This document shows positions 55,706 through 64,000 of a stretch of DNA of 64,000 bases, one piece after another. How positions within the stretch are numbered: the first letter of the stretch is position 1; each line of letters begins with the position of its first letter. Under the pieces are notes generated by a model. The model had not been told where the DNA came from, did no database searches, and saw nothing but the letters and a program-made list of their open reading frames with translations. A program made the position numbers and the translations under genes. The stretch lies in the NCBI GenBank assembly GCA_016714465.1, contig JADKDT010000001.1, positions 186,001 through 250,000 of the forward strand, given 5' to 3'. The stretch comes from Candidatus Brachythrix odensensis (GTDB lineage Bacteria; Chloroflexota; Anaerolineae; J036; Brachytrichaceae).

Positions 55706-56394
55706 TTGACGGTGCCCCAATGCTTGGCGGACACCCTAAAGGTGGCCCCATGAAGAGTTTCAGCAGGCGCGTCTGTACATGGGACCACCTTTAGGGTGTC
55801 CGCACAATCTACTTTCTTTCCCCGCCCGAACAGCAACTCGTAGGTCCGGCTCACCCGGGCGACGGGGTTGTTGGCGCCCAACGGAATCTTGCCCTGCATC
55901 ACCGAACCATAGCCGGGCGGCACGACCGACGGCGCACCGCCGCCGCCCGCCTGCCAGGCGCTCCAGCGCACGATCCCCGCCTCGGGCCGGGGCGGGTCGG
56001 GCAACATGGCCAGGTACTCGATTGAATGCTCGTCGGGGTCGCGGAAATACGTCGCCAGGGCCGGCATCCAGCCAATGACCTCGGGCTCGCCCAGATACGG
56101 CCCGCTGAACCCACGCAGCTCGACGCCCTGGGCCGCCAGGGACGCGGGCGCGGCCAGCACGTCCTCGACCGTGACATCAAAGGCGATGTGCAACTTCATC
56201 GACAGCGGCGACGACCCGGCCCCCCATAACCCCAGCATCGCCCGGCCCGGCCCGCCGATCCACAGAAAGGCGGCGTTGCGCGCGGGCAAGTCATAGGCCA
56301 GGCGCAGGCCAACCACGTCACAATAGAAAGCGACCGAGCGCGCCACATCGCGCACCGGTAGATGCGTTTCGAACAGGCCGCGGATGGGAGTCAT
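55570..56394 (-). CDS. VOC/glyoxalase-fold protein, 3' end replaced by the REP-RAYT element
   Basis: The VOC domain (about residues 5-140 from ATG 56394) includes FETHLPVRDVARSVAFYCDV and TYFRDPDEHSIEYLAM, the usual metal-site strands. The frame then continues through the right REP copy and antisense to the RAYT gene until 55570, so about 80 C-terminal residues are foreign. TACAAT ends 6 nt before the ATG (leaderless). The native stop is not identifiable. The enzyme activity, if kept, is unknown. Confidence 0.68.
   Translation of the reverse strand: MTPIRGLFETHLPVRDVARSVAFYCDVVGLRLAYDLPARNAAFLWIGGPGRAMLGLWGAGSSPLSMKLHIAFDVTVEDVLAAPASLAAQGVELRGFSGPYLGEPEVIGWMPALATYFRDPDEHSIEYLAMLPDPPRPEAGIVRWSAWQAGGGGAPSVVPPGYGSVMQGKIPLGANNPVARVSRTYELLFGRGKKVDCADTLKVVPCTDAPAETLHGATFRVSAKHWGTVNQKSSAASVSSTTARCAAAKFSDPPNRPKTASLSSRVAPWPNKVE
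55727..55804. repeat. REP-like palindrome, right copy
   Basis: GCGGACACCCTAAAGGTGGC to GTGTCCGC, matching the left copy with few changes, mostly in the loop. It ends just before the recognisable 3' part of the VOC gene, whose reading frame runs into it. Confidence 0.85.
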
Positions 56395-56443
56395 GGCCGC
56401 ATTGTAGCCACGCCGCAAGGCGCCCCTAGCATAACGAGATTTC

Positions 56444-56482
56444 GGAGGCGATATCCCCCGCTTCGCCGGGCATATCGCCTCC
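56444..56482. repeat. Palindrome upstream of the VOC gene
   Basis: GGAGGCGATATCCCCCG and CGGGCATATCGCCTCC pair with one mismatch across a 6-nt loop. It is part of the recurring family. A GC-only stretch follows at 56509-56548. Confidence 0.65.
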
Positions 56483-56549
56483 AAATCAGTTCTGTCAGGA
56501 GATCAGAGTGGGGGCCCCGGCGCGGCGGGGGGCGGCCGGCCCCCCGCCA

Positions 56550-58277
56550 CTAGACGGAGAGATAGTCGATGACCTGGCGCGTGGTCGCCAGCGACAGCGC
56601 GCGCCGCGCAATCTCGACGCAGTCCGTGCGCGAGCGCTCGCGCACGGCGGCCTTGAGCGCCGGGATGGCGCTGGGCGACATGCTGAACTCGTCCAGACCC
56701 AGGCCCAGCAGCACCGGCGCGGCCAGCGCATCGCCGCCCAGTTCGCCGCACAATCCGCACCATTTGCCGTGCTCATGCGCGGCGTCGATCGTCATCTTGA
56801 TCAGCCGCAGCACCGCCGGGTGATACGGGCTGGCCAGCGATGCGACCTTCGCGTTCCCCCGGTCGACGGCCAGCGTGTATTGAGTGAGATCGTTGGTCCC
56901 GATGCTGAAGAAGTCGACCTGCGAGGCGAATTCGCGGGCCATCAGGGCTGCGCTGGGCACCTCGACCATGATTCCAAACTGGGTCTGCTCGGCGAAAGGC
57001 AGCCCCTCGGCCCGCAACTGGGCCTGGGCCCGCTCGAACAGCTCGCGCCCGCGCTCGATCTCGAGCATGGTGCTCACCATCGGCAGCATGATCCGCAGGT
57101 CGCACTTGAAGTCGGGCGTCTCCGCGCCCGCCCGCAGCAGGGCCCGAAACTGGGTGAGGTAGATGTCCTCGCGCCGGTCGAGCATCCGGATCGCGCGCCA
57201 GCCGAGAAACGGATTGTCCTCGTGCTCGATGTCGAGATACGGCACGGGCTTGTCCCCGCCGATGTCGAGCATGCGGGCGACCAGGGGGCGGCCGGCCAGA
57301 ATTCGGGCAATCTCGCCATACGCCTCGATCTGCTCGACTTCGGTCGGCAGGCTGGCCCGGTCCATGAACAGGAACTCGGTTCGGAACAGGCCCACGCCTT
57401 CCGCCCCGTTGTCCATCGCCGCGATCGCGTCGCGCTGATTGCCGATGTTGGCGACGACTTCGACCCGCGCGCCGTCGCGGGTGACGGCCGGCTCATGGGC
57501 GACCGACTGAGCCCTGGCCCGGGTCGACAACCACTTGGCCCGCCGCGTCTGGGCCGCCCCAATCGTCTCGCCGTCTGGGTCGATCGTCAGGGTGCCGGTT
57601 TCGCCGTCCAGCACGGCCAGCACGCCATCGAGCGAGGCGTCGAGCGTGACTTGCGCGCTCACCACCGCCGGCACACCCAGCCCGCGCGACAGAATCGCCA
57701 CATGCGAGGTTGGGCCGCCTCGCATCGTGCAGATGCCCAGCACGAACTGACGCTCGAACTGGATGGTCTCGCTCGGGCTCAGGTCATCGGCGACGATGAT
57801 GCTGGGCTGGGTGAGCGCGCGCCGGGCCCCTGATCCGCCGCCGCCGGCGTTGCGCATCAGACGCTGGCCGACATCCTTCAGATCGGCGGCGCGAGCACGG
57901 AAGTATTCATCCTCGAGCGCGAGGAGCATCTCGGCGTATTTGGCCACCGCCACTTCGACGCCGGCCTCCGCCGTCAAACGGTCGGAAAACACGCTTTGCC
58001 GGATCGTGCTGATGAACTCTTCGTCCTCGAGAAACATCAGATGGGCCTCGAAGATCGCCGCTTCCTCAGCGCCCACCTTGGCCTCGGCCATGTCCCGCAA
58101 TTCGTTCAACTGCTGGCGCGATTGCTCGATCGAGGCCAGGATGCGCCGCCATTCGTCGTCGGCGTCGCGGGCCTGGGCCCGCTCGACCACAACCTCGTCC
58201 GGCCAATGGATCCACAACGGGCCGATCGCGACGCCGGGGGCCGCGGGCAGACCCTGGATGGGCGCTGGATTACTCAA
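56550..58277 (-). CDS. ptsI: PTS enzyme I (phosphoenolpyruvate-protein phosphotransferase)
   Basis: 575 residues. The phospho-His is His192 in GGPTSHVAILSRGLG. The PEP-binding barrel has GVGLFRTEFLFMDR and RMLDIGGDKPVPYL, and the catalytic Cys is in WCGLCGELGGD. It takes phosphate from PEP and passes it to HPr, encoded just upstream with an 8-bp overlap. It is the last gene of the glucitol-type PTS operon. Confidence 0.95.
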   Translation of the reverse strand: MSNPAPIQGLPAAPGVAIGPLWIHWPDEVVVERAQARDADDEWRRILASIEQSRQQLNELRDMAEAKVGAEEAAIFEAHLMFLEDEEFISTIRQSVFSDRLTAEAGVEVAVAKYAEMLLALEDEYFRARAADLKDVGQRLMRNAGGGGSGARRALTQPSIIVADDLSPSETIQFERQFVLGICTMRGGPTSHVAILSRGLGVPAVVSAQVTLDASLDGVLAVLDGETGTLTIDPDGETIGAAQTRRAKWLSTRARAQSVAHEPAVTRDGARVEVVANIGNQRDAIAAMDNGAEGVGLFRTEFLFMDRASLPTEVEQIEAYGEIARILAGRPLVARMLDIGGDKPVPYLDIEHEDNPFLGWRAIRMLDRREDIYLTQFRALLRAGAETPDFKCDLRIMLPMVSTMLEIERGRELFERAQAQLRAEGLPFAEQTQFGIMVEVPSAALMAREFASQVDFFSIGTNDLTQYTLAVDRGNAKVASLASPYHPAVLRLIKMTIDAAHEHGKWCGLCGELGGDALAAPVLLGLGLDEFSMSPSAIPALKAAVRERSRTDCVEIARRALSLATTRQVIDYLSV

Positions 58278-58542
58278 AGTTGCTCTCGATGAGATGGATC
58301 AGGGCGGCAATGGCCTCGTCTTCGCGCTCGCCCGTGGCCACGATTTCGATCTGGGTGCCCTTGTTGACGCCCTGGGTGAGCACGCTGACCATGCTCTTGG
58401 CGTTGACGGCGACGGCCGCCGGCTTGGCCAGGTTGCGCAGCGTGATCGCGCAGGGGAACGAAGCCGCAAGCTTGACGAACTTTGCGGCCGGGCGCGCATG
58501 CAGCCCCGATTCATGATGAATAGTGAGCGTTGTGCTTGCCAT
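58270..58542 (-). CDS. ptsH: Phosphocarrier protein HPr
   Basis: 90 residues. His15 in ESGLHARPAAKFV accepts phosphate from enzyme I. The regulatory-serine region reads VNAKSMVSVLTQGV (Ser50), consistent with a Gram-positive-like HPr kinase target, though the kinase gene is not here. AGAGGACC precedes the ATG. It overlaps ptsI and follows the SAF oxidoreductase by 12 bp. Confidence 0.95.
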   Translation of the reverse strand: MASTTLTIHHESGLHARPAAKFVKLAASFPCAITLRNLAKPAAVAVNAKSMVSVLTQGVNKGTQIEIVATGEREDEAIAALIHLIESNFE

Positions 58543-58554
58543 GGTCCTCTCGCG

Positions 58555-59835
58555 CTAGAGCGCGTCCTGTTCCTTGCGCAGCTTGACGATGGTCTGGCCT
58601 TCGAGCAGCGCCACATCGGCATATCGAATCGGCGCGCCCATCTTCACCGGCGCGGTCACGGTCGCGCCAACGGCCAGGCCGATTGGAAGCTGCCCGCCGG
58701 CCCGGGCCACTTCGGCCCGCTCGACCATCCCATACACGGTGAAACCGCCCAACGCGTCGATCTTCTCGCCGGCCTTCAGGTCGCGCTTGGCATAGGCGAT
58801 GGTCTCGGCCACAAACGGCCGGGTCGTGGCCAGGGTCACTTCGCGATCGAGCACCGCCCGCGCCACCGAGATCGGTGTTTCGAGATTGGCCAGGTGATAC
58901 GGCCGGTACAGTGCCCAGTAGTTGCCATGCCCGTTCAGCCGCAAGTAGCGCAAATCGGCCATGATCTTGGGTTGATCGGTGGTGATGATGACAAAGACGC
59001 CCGGGGCCGGGCCCACGGCGTAATCGACGGCGCCCGGGGCATTGAAAATGCCGCCGGCGCTCTTCGGGACAAATGTCTTGGCCAGGTCGGCGATCACGCA
59101 TTTCGGGCCGTAGGCGCCGGCGACCTCGGGGGCGAAACCGACGCCGTTGCCAATCGAGGTCATTTCGACCATGGTCTTGGTCCCGTCCTCAAACGAAGCC
59201 AGCATCTTGGCGCTCATGTTCTGCGCTTTGGCCTTGGCCGCGCAGGTGTCCGGGTTGCTTTGCCGGTTGAGCGGGTTGTTCTTGCCCTTGCCGACGGCGA
59301 CGATGGTGAAGCCCAGCGCGTCAGCGAAATCATAGAGCTCCTTGATCGTGCCGGGTTCATCGCCCGCAGTCAGGGTGTAGACCACTCCGGCCGCCTGGGC
59401 CCGGCGCTGGAGGGCGTAGCCGACCGTAGCGTCGGTCTCGACGTTCATGTTGACGATGTGCTTGCGCGCTTCGATTGCGGCGGCGCACACCCGCGCGCCG
59501 ACCTCGGGCACGCCCGTGCACTCGACGATGATGTCGAGGTTGGGGATGCGGGTGAGCGCATCGGCGTCGCGCATGGCCGCCCGGCGCCCGCCCGCAATCG
59601 CATCGGCGGCGGTTTCGGCGTCGTCGGTGACAACCAGGGGCGCAGTGACGCTGGCCTCGGCATAGGCGGCTTCGGCCCGCCCCGGCATGACGTCGGCGAC
59701 GGCGACGACGCGCATGCCATCCATGCGCTCCATCTGGCTCATCATTCCGGCGCCCATTTGTCCGGCGCCCACCAGCCCAACCTTGATGACGCCGTGCTGG
59801 GCCTCATGCGCGCGCAATCTTTCCCGTAGTGACAT
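58555..59835 (-). CDS. NAD(P)-dependent oxidoreductase with C-terminal SAF domain
   Basis: 426 residues. A Rossmann start VGLVGAGQMGAGMMSQME, then IIVECTGVPEVGARVCAAAI and VNMNVETDATVGYALQRRAQ, is homoserine-dehydrogenase-like. The C-terminus (LKAGEKIDALGGFTVYGMVE) is an SAF-type domain. Such proteins often sit in carbohydrate operons and oxidise sugar or sugar-phosphate carbonyls. Here it is in the glucitol-type PTS operon, so a polyol-derived phosphate is a likely substrate. No sorbitol-6-phosphate dehydrogenase of the SDR type is present. Confidence 0.75.
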   Translation of the reverse strand: MSLRERLRAHEAQHGVIKVGLVGAGQMGAGMMSQMERMDGMRVVAVADVMPGRAEAAYAEASVTAPLVVTDDAETAADAIAGGRRAAMRDADALTRIPNLDIIVECTGVPEVGARVCAAAIEARKHIVNMNVETDATVGYALQRRAQAAGVVYTLTAGDEPGTIKELYDFADALGFTIVAVGKGKNNPLNRQSNPDTCAAKAKAQNMSAKMLASFEDGTKTMVEMTSIGNGVGFAPEVAGAYGPKCVIADLAKTFVPKSAGGIFNAPGAVDYAVGPAPGVFVIITTDQPKIMADLRYLRLNGHGNYWALYRPYHLANLETPISVARAVLDREVTLATTRPFVAETIAYAKRDLKAGEKIDALGGFTVYGMVERAEVARAGGQLPIGLAVGATVTAPVKMGAPIRYADVALLEGQTIVKLRKEQDAL

Positions 59836-59901
59836 GATTACCTTCGGTTCCCGGGCGCGATGCGCCGCCCCATGCAGCGGCAGCGCCTGCGCCGGGATGT
59901 C

Positions 59902-60273
59902 TTAACGCTCGGGCGAAGCGATGCTGAACGTATCCCCCACCCCAACAGCAGGGAAGGGTTTCGCTTCAACGCACACGTCGCCCGGCAACTCGGGGGCATC
60001 CAGGCCATTGGCCTTCAAGACCAGGTGCCCAAGATTGGCGAGGTTGGTGTTGGCAACGTCTCCGACGGCCAGCACGGTGTACGTCTCGCCGGCCACCGTG
60101 ACGACATCGCCCGGGGCCACCGGTTCCAGCAACGGCGGGCCTTCGTGGATGACCGAGAACTCGGCCAGTTCCTCGGGCGCGCCGGCGCCAAAGAAGATCA
60201 GGATTCCCGCGCTGACGAATTCGTTGATCAATTCGCCCACCGAGGTGACCCGGCGGTCGTATTTGAGCGCCAT
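59902..60273 (-). CDS. srlB: PTS glucitol/sorbitol-specific IIA component
   Basis: 123 residues, the size and sequence of the IIA-Gut family. The likely phospho-His is in EFSVIHEGPPL. GHLVLKANGLDAPELPGDVC is also typical. It carries phosphate from HPr to the IIB domain. It lies 4 bp downstream of the IIB gene. Confidence 0.9.
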   Translation of the reverse strand: MALKYDRRVTSVGELINEFVSAGILIFFGAGAPEELAEFSVIHEGPPLLEPVAPGDVVTVAGETYTVLAVGDVANTNLANLGHLVLKANGLDAPELPGDVCVEAKPFPAVGVGDTFSIASPER

Positions 60274-60277
60274 CGCG

Positions 60278-60649
60278 TCAGGCGGGGGTGACGTCCACCA
60301 GCCGCACGCCAGAGCAGAAATACTGCTCAGTGATGAAGCGGAAGAGCGGTCCCGACGGGGAGGTCGGATAGATGTCGATGGTCAGGACCTTCTTCATCGG
60401 ATACACACCCACCCGGGCCGTGCCGCCGCAATCGATGACGCAGCAGGCCATGGCTTCGAACGCCACCTTGGTCTTGAAGCCGTCAACGGCCTCGCAGCCG
60501 GTCATCTCGGCGATCTTGGCCGCCAACGGATGAATGCCGCCGCCGGTGATGGACACGACTTTGTCCTTGCCCGGCTTTGGATCGATCAGAAACGGTCCGC
60601 CCCAGCCTTTGGGGCCCTTCACCACTTTCACTTTCTTGTACTCTGGCAT
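60278..60649 (-). CDS. PTS glucitol-type IIB (N-terminal IIBC domain), separate protein
   Basis: 123 residues matching the N-terminal IIB domain of SrlE: GGPFLIDPKPGKDKVVSITG, GCEAVDGF, CCVIDCGGTARVGVYPMKK and EQYFCSGVRLV. The phospho-Cys is probably in VIDCGG. In E. coli this domain is fused to a membrane IIC half; here it is a free gene, and the membrane half is encoded before it. Confidence 0.85.
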   Translation of the reverse strand: MPEYKKVKVVKGPKGWGGPFLIDPKPGKDKVVSITGGGIHPLAAKIAEMTGCEAVDGFKTKVAFEAMACCVIDCGGTARVGVYPMKKVLTIDIYPTSPSGPLFRFITEQYFCSGVRLVDVTPA

Positions 60650-60669
60650 GACTGTGTCTCCTGGGTCTG

Positions 60670-60717
60670 CCGCGAGGCGCCGCCGGCGGCATTCATGCCG
60701 CCGGCCACGCCTCGCGG
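60670..60717 (-). repeat. Intercistronic hairpin between split SrlE halves
   Basis: CCGCGAGGC pairs with GCCTCGCGG, enclosing GCCGGCGGCAT-tc-ATGCCGCCGGC. It lies in the 89-bp gap between the IIC-like and IIB genes and may stabilise upstream mRNA. Confidence 0.6.
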
Positions 60718-60738
60718 CGCGAGTGCGATCTGGACGGC

Positions 60739-61281
60739 TTACTGCGGGTACATCCCGATGCTGGCCACCCAGGCGATGATGACGCTGACCGGGCCGGTTA
60801 CCAGTCTCGAGAACAGGACTGCCGGCACGCCGATTTCGACTGTCTCAGGCTCGGCCTCGCCCAGGGCAAGACCGACCGGGATGAAGTCGCAACCAACCTG
60901 CGGGTTGATGGCGAACAGCGCCGGCAGGGCGATCGAGGCGGGGATGGCCTTCGTCCCAATCTGCACACCGAGCAGCGTGCCGATGATCTGCGCGATCACG
61001 GCGCCCGGCCCGAGCAGCGGCGACAGCACGGGCAGGCCAATGATCAGCGACATGACGATCAGGCCGACCGGGTTGCCCGCCAACGGCTTGAGCGCGTTGG
61101 CCAGCAGATCGCCGATGCCCGTCTTGAGGATGATGCCGATCACCAGCGAGATGAACGCCATGAAGGGCAGGACGTTCTTGATGACTTGATCGATGGAATC
61201 GCGGCCCGACTGATACAGCACGCCGACAACTTTGCCGACGGACCGGCCAATCTTTTCGAGTAGTTTGGTTAGTGCTCCCAT
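60739..61281 (-). CDS. PTS glucitol-type IIBC C-terminal membrane half, separate protein
   Basis: 180 residues matching the C-terminal membrane domain of SrlE, with several helices, [18 protein letters not shown] and [23 protein letters not shown] 61281 is preferred over upstream starts because an AGGAG lies before it (61290 region). It works with the SrlA-type IIC at 61301 as the sugar channel. Confidence 0.85.
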   Translation of the reverse strand: MGALTKLLEKIGRSVGKVVGVLYQSGRDSIDQVIKNVLPFMAFISLVIGIILKTGIGDLLANALKPLAGNPVGLIVMSLIIGLPVLSPLLGPGAVIAQIIGTLLGVQIGTKAIPASIALPALFAINPQVGCDFIPVGLALGEAEPETVEIGVPAVLFSRLVTGPVSVIIAWVASIGMYPQ

Positions 61282-61300
61282 GATTATGTTCTCCTGTTGG

Positions 61301-61879
61301 TTAAGCGGCTGCGGCTTCACCGGCTGCGGCTTCGGCCGCGGCGGTATCGCTGGCCTTGCGGCCCATCATGATCTTGGTGATGTACTCGGTCAGGAGGCCC
61401 CGGATGAAGATCACGACCAGACCAACCAGGAAGTAGCGGATGGCAAGATCACCGATGTTCAGTTTCAGGTCGGTGATGCCCTTGGCAATGCCGGCCCAGA
61501 CGAAGATCTCGCCCGGGTTGACGTGCGGGAACAGGCCAAGCGGCGGGTGCACGAACGACACAGCCGAATCATAGAAGGCGGGCTTGAGCCGCTCGGGGAG
61601 GAACCGGCCCATGGTGTAGGCCATGGGGTTGGTGAGGAAGAACACCGACAGGAACGGCAGAACGGTGTAGCGCACGATCGTGGGCAGGATGCCGGGCTTG
61701 CCCGCATACTTGCCGACGCCTTCGATGCGCTCAACGCCGATCAGCGCGATGAGGGCATTGACCGCCGTCATCAGCACGATCAGCAGGGGCACGATGCCCG
61801 ACACCAGGCTGACGAAGACTTCGCCGCCTTTTTGAAAGAGACCAATGAAACCTTGCGCAAGATTTGCTAGAAATTCCAT
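61301..61879 (-). CDS. srlA: PTS glucitol/sorbitol-specific IIC component
   Basis: 192 residues of the EII-GUT family: helices with [20 protein letters not shown] and the conserved [20 protein letters not shown] and [15 protein letters not shown]. An Ala/Glu-rich tail ends it. It forms the polyol channel with the next gene. The start follows a 155-bp gap after gutM that shows no gene. Confidence 0.9.
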   Translation of the reverse strand: MEFLANLAQGFIGLFQKGGEVFVSLVSGIVPLLIVLMTAVNALIALIGVERIEGVGKYAGKPGILPTIVRYTVLPFLSVFFLTNPMAYTMGRFLPERLKPAFYDSAVSFVHPPLGLFPHVNPGEIFVWAGIAKGITDLKLNIGDLAIRYFLVGLVVIFIRGLLTEYITKIMMGRKASDTAAAEAAAGEAAAA

Positions 61880-62034
61880 GTGTATGCCTCCAACCCAAGC
61901 GGGTTGTGGAGATTCACGATTGTGTATTGGCCTTAATGTTCAGGCCTTGATCAACGTTGCATGTTGCGCGCGATGTCCGGAGCGTGTGCCTCTCCGGCGC
62001 GTGTAGCGCCGCGCGTGCGCCACCCGCAGAGCTA

Positions 62035-62499
62035 TCAAGCTTGTGACAGGGCCACCTCCTGCGATACGGTCGGCAATGCCGGTTTGGCCCCGGCCTGAGC
62101 CGTCGCTTCAACGTGCTTGCGCAAATAGTCGGCGGCGGCGCAAAACGCTTTCCATTCTTTTGTGCTGACGCCCCGCTGCGGCTTTCGGTCGGGGACCACC
62201 GCATCAAGCGGCATCCCCACCAGCGCCGGGACGGGCCTCAGCGACGAAAACACGGTAAACCCCGAGAGTTGCTCCGCGCGCCGGATGGTGTTATCCGCCT
62301 TGTTCAGGGTCAGGACACCGTAGGTGCGCGTGTTCAGCCGGTTGCCAGTCATGCCGGTCGCCGTCGGGCCCTCGCGCCGCAACGCGCTCAGACGGCTGTA
62401 GTAACGCTTCATCTGCAGGAATGACATGAAGAACTGGAGCAGCCACATCGCGACCAGCAGTCCGATCATCCACCCGTAGTTTTCGAGGAAATTGTCCAT
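62035..62499 (-). CDS. gutM: GutM-like glucitol operon regulator
   Basis: 154 residues. One N-terminal membrane helix (about 9-27) precedes a soluble domain starting QMKRYYSRLSALRREGPTAT, similar to GutM (glucitol operon activator) proteins. The operon context supports it. No helix-turn-helix is evident. It lies 15 bp after the E2 gene, so PTS transcription may begin within or before the pyruvate dehydrogenase genes. Confidence 0.82.
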   Translation of the reverse strand: MDNFLENYGWMIGLLVAMWLLQFFMSFLQMKRYYSRLSALRREGPTATGMTGNRLNTRTYGVLTLNKADNTIRRAEQLSGFTVFSSLRPVPALVGMPLDAVVPDRKPQRGVSTKEWKAFCAAADYLRKHVEATAQAGAKPALPTVSQEVALSQA

Positions 62500-62514
62500 T
62501 GCGTTTGTCCCGTC

Positions 62515-63829
62515 CTACAACAGCATCGTGTCGGGTCGTTCAAGCGCCTCGCGCAAATCGCGCATGAACAGTGCGGCAACCGCGCCATCGATGATGCGGT
62601 GATCGGCGCTCAGGCGGATCGTCATCAGCGGGCGCAGCACGGGCTGGTCGTGGGCATCGGGGACAAAGGTCTTCACCGCCCGGCCCACCGCCAGAATGGC
62701 GCTCTCGGGCGGGTTGATGATGGCGTTGAAACGGTCGATCCCCAGCATCCCCAGATTGCTGATCGTGAAGGTGCCGCCGCTCAGTTCGGCCGGGCGCAGC
62801 TTGTTGGTCTTGGCCCGCGCGCTCAGATCCGCGACTTCGGCTCCCAGCGCGGCGAGGCCTTTTCCGTCCGCGCCATGAATAACTGGAACAATCAACCCAT
62901 CTTCCAGGGCGACGGCGATCCCGATGTTGGCCTCGGGCATCAGGCGAATCACGTTGTTGGCGAGATCGAGCTGGCTGTTGATCCGCGGATGGCGAACCAG
63001 CGCCCAGGCGCAGGCTTTGGCGAGCACGGCCGTCAGGCTGATCCGGGCGGCGCCCTCGGGCAGGCGCGCGTTTGCCCGGGCCCGCAGCGCCTCGAGCGCG
63101 CTGACATCGATGTCGGCGTCAAAGGTGATGTGCGGGGCCTCCTGCGCGCTCTTCTGCAGGCGCAGGGCGATGGTCTTGCATCCCGCTGAAAGGCAGGGTC
63201 TTGATCGCGATCGGCGCGGGCGCCGCCTCGACAACCGGGGCGGGGAGGGCGACCGCTGCTACTGCAGCGGCAGCGACTGAGACATCCCCGGCCTGGACCC
63301 GCCCGCGCGGCCCGCTCCCGGCCACACCGGTCAGGTCGACGCCCAGCTCACGGGCGGCCTTGCGCGCCGCGGGCGTGGCGCGCGGCTTGCCGGCGGCCGC
63401 CGCGGCCGCAACGACATCCTCGCGGGTGATCTTTGCACGTGGGCCGCTGCCTTCAATCGTGCTCAAGTCAACCCCGAGGTCGCGCGCGACGGCCTGGGCG
63501 ATCGGGGTCGCGTGGACGGCCGTGCCGCGCGCGGCCGCTTCCGGCGCGGCCGCAGGCGCGACAGGCGCCGGGGAGGAATCCGGCGCCTTCTCGCCCGGGC
63601 CCAGGATCACAGCGATGACCTGGGTGACAAGCACCGTGTCGCCCTCGGCAGCCCGCAAATCGGCCAGCACACCGGTCGCCGGCGCCTCGATCTCCATGTT
63701 GGTCTTGTCGGTGGTGATCTCGACGATGGGCTCGCCCTGGGTCACCGTGTCGCCGGCCTGCTTGAGCCAGCGCACGATGCTGCCCTCTTCCATGGTGAAG
63801 CCGAGTTTCGGCATGATCACGTCTTTCAT
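62515..63829 (-). CDS. Dihydrolipoamide acyltransferase E2 (apparent frameshift), two subunit-binding domains
   Basis: From ATG 63829: a lipoyl domain (lipoyl-Lys42 in TTDKTNMEI), an Ala/Pro linker, two peripheral subunit-binding domains (ATPIAQAVARDLGVDLSTIE and ATPAARKAARELGVDLTGVA), a second linker and the catalytic domain with SADHRIIDGA. At about 63180 the frame breaks at SGM: a two-base loss (expected MRKTIALRL, seen as M-CAAGACC) would restore it. It transfers acetyl groups in a pyruvate (or branched-chain) dehydrogenase complex. E1 beta precedes it. Confidence 0.85.
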
Positions 63830-63857
63830 CGTCTGGGTTCCGCCTGGCGGCCCGGGG

Positions 63858-64000
63858 CTAGTACTCCCCCCGCGCCAGTTTGCGCGCCTCGCGCGTGATG
63901 TCGTCAACCTGCGGCACCGCGGCGCGCTCCAGGTTCCGGTTGTAGGGAATGGGCGTGTCCAGCCCGGTCAGGCGCCGGATGGGCGCCTCGAGATAGTCGA
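63858..64000 (-). CDS. Pyruvate dehydrogenase E1 beta subunit, C-terminal end
   Basis: The last 46 codons, in frame to the right edge, read [20 protein letters not shown] and end [23 protein letters not shown] is the conserved C-terminus of E1 beta subunits (alpha2beta2 type). The stop is at 63858-63860, 28 bp before the E2 start. The rest lies outside the window. Confidence 0.85.
   Translation of the reverse strand, partial: DYLEAPIRRLTGLDTPIPYNRNLERAAVPQVDDITREARKLARGEY

Noticed and set aside
56508..57833. 441-codon frame antisense to enzyme I, and the longer one at 57763-59829
   Set aside because: Both lie opposite intact, well-recognised PTS genes and show no homology.

Overview
The window is GC-rich bacterial chromosome, densely coded on both strands. 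Its make-up fits Chloroflexota, probably an Anaerolineae-like lineage: a tad (type IVc) pilus locus without a secretin, LiaF-like membrane proteins, an imuB-dnaE2 cassette with a Gram-positive-type LexA box, many palindromic intergenic repeats, and many start codons with no Shine-Dalgarno but a TANNNT hexamer 6-8 nt upstream. The phylum is inferred; there is no rRNA or tRNA to test it.

Layout. 1-2.6 kb: imuB-dnaE2 mutasome (dnaE2 runs off the left edge). 3.3-9.6 kb: a giant alpha-2-macroglobulin-like protein. 9.6-20 kb: housekeeping genes (class V aminotransferase, LiaF-like proteins, threonine dehydratase, methylmalonyl-CoA mutase, ssb, TPR lipoprotein, MBL-fold protein, PhoU-like protein and Pit phosphate transporter). 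20.2-29.2 kb: tad pilus operon (prepilin peptidase, CpaB, CpaE-like, TadA, TadB, TadC, Flp-like, three TadE/G-like proteins), with Pho-box-like direct repeats at both its promoters. 29.3-34.8 kb: accessory block with two paralogous WXG100-metallopeptidase proteins and a small beta-rich protein between them, acetyltransferases, DinB-like and Vsr proteins. 34.2-41.1 kb: the most unusual locus, an operon of a Rieske oxygenase, a protein resembling plant red chlorophyll catabolite reductase, a lipocalin-like protein and an SDR resembling chlorophyll b reductase NYC1/NOL, with an acyl-CoA dehydrogenase-like gene, a second small protein and a divergent alpha/beta hydrolase alongside. This looks like a bacterial tetrapyrrole or chlorophyll breakdown cluster.

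41.1-45.8 kb: citramalate synthase behind an isoleucine-rich leader peptide and terminator (attenuator), then gyrA. 46-55 kb: small membrane protein, histidine kinase and response regulator, copper-type multicopper oxidase with cytochrome c, Ser/Thr kinase divergent from an FHA-winged-helix protein, and a GT39-like glycosyltransferase. 55-56.4 kb: a RAYT transposase bracketed by two copies of its palindromic repeat, the distal copy inserted in the 3' end of a VOC gene. 56.5-62.5 kb: complete glucitol-type PTS (GutM, IIC, split IIBC, IIB, IIA, an oxidoreductase, HPr, EI). 62.5-64 kb: pyruvate dehydrogenase E2 and the end of E1 beta, co-directional with the PTS.

Five genes carry apparent frameshifts (near 3.48, 16.53, 35.07, 36.55 and 63.18 kb). 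At least one is in a homopolymer, so assembly error is likely and should be excluded before these genes are called pseudogenes.
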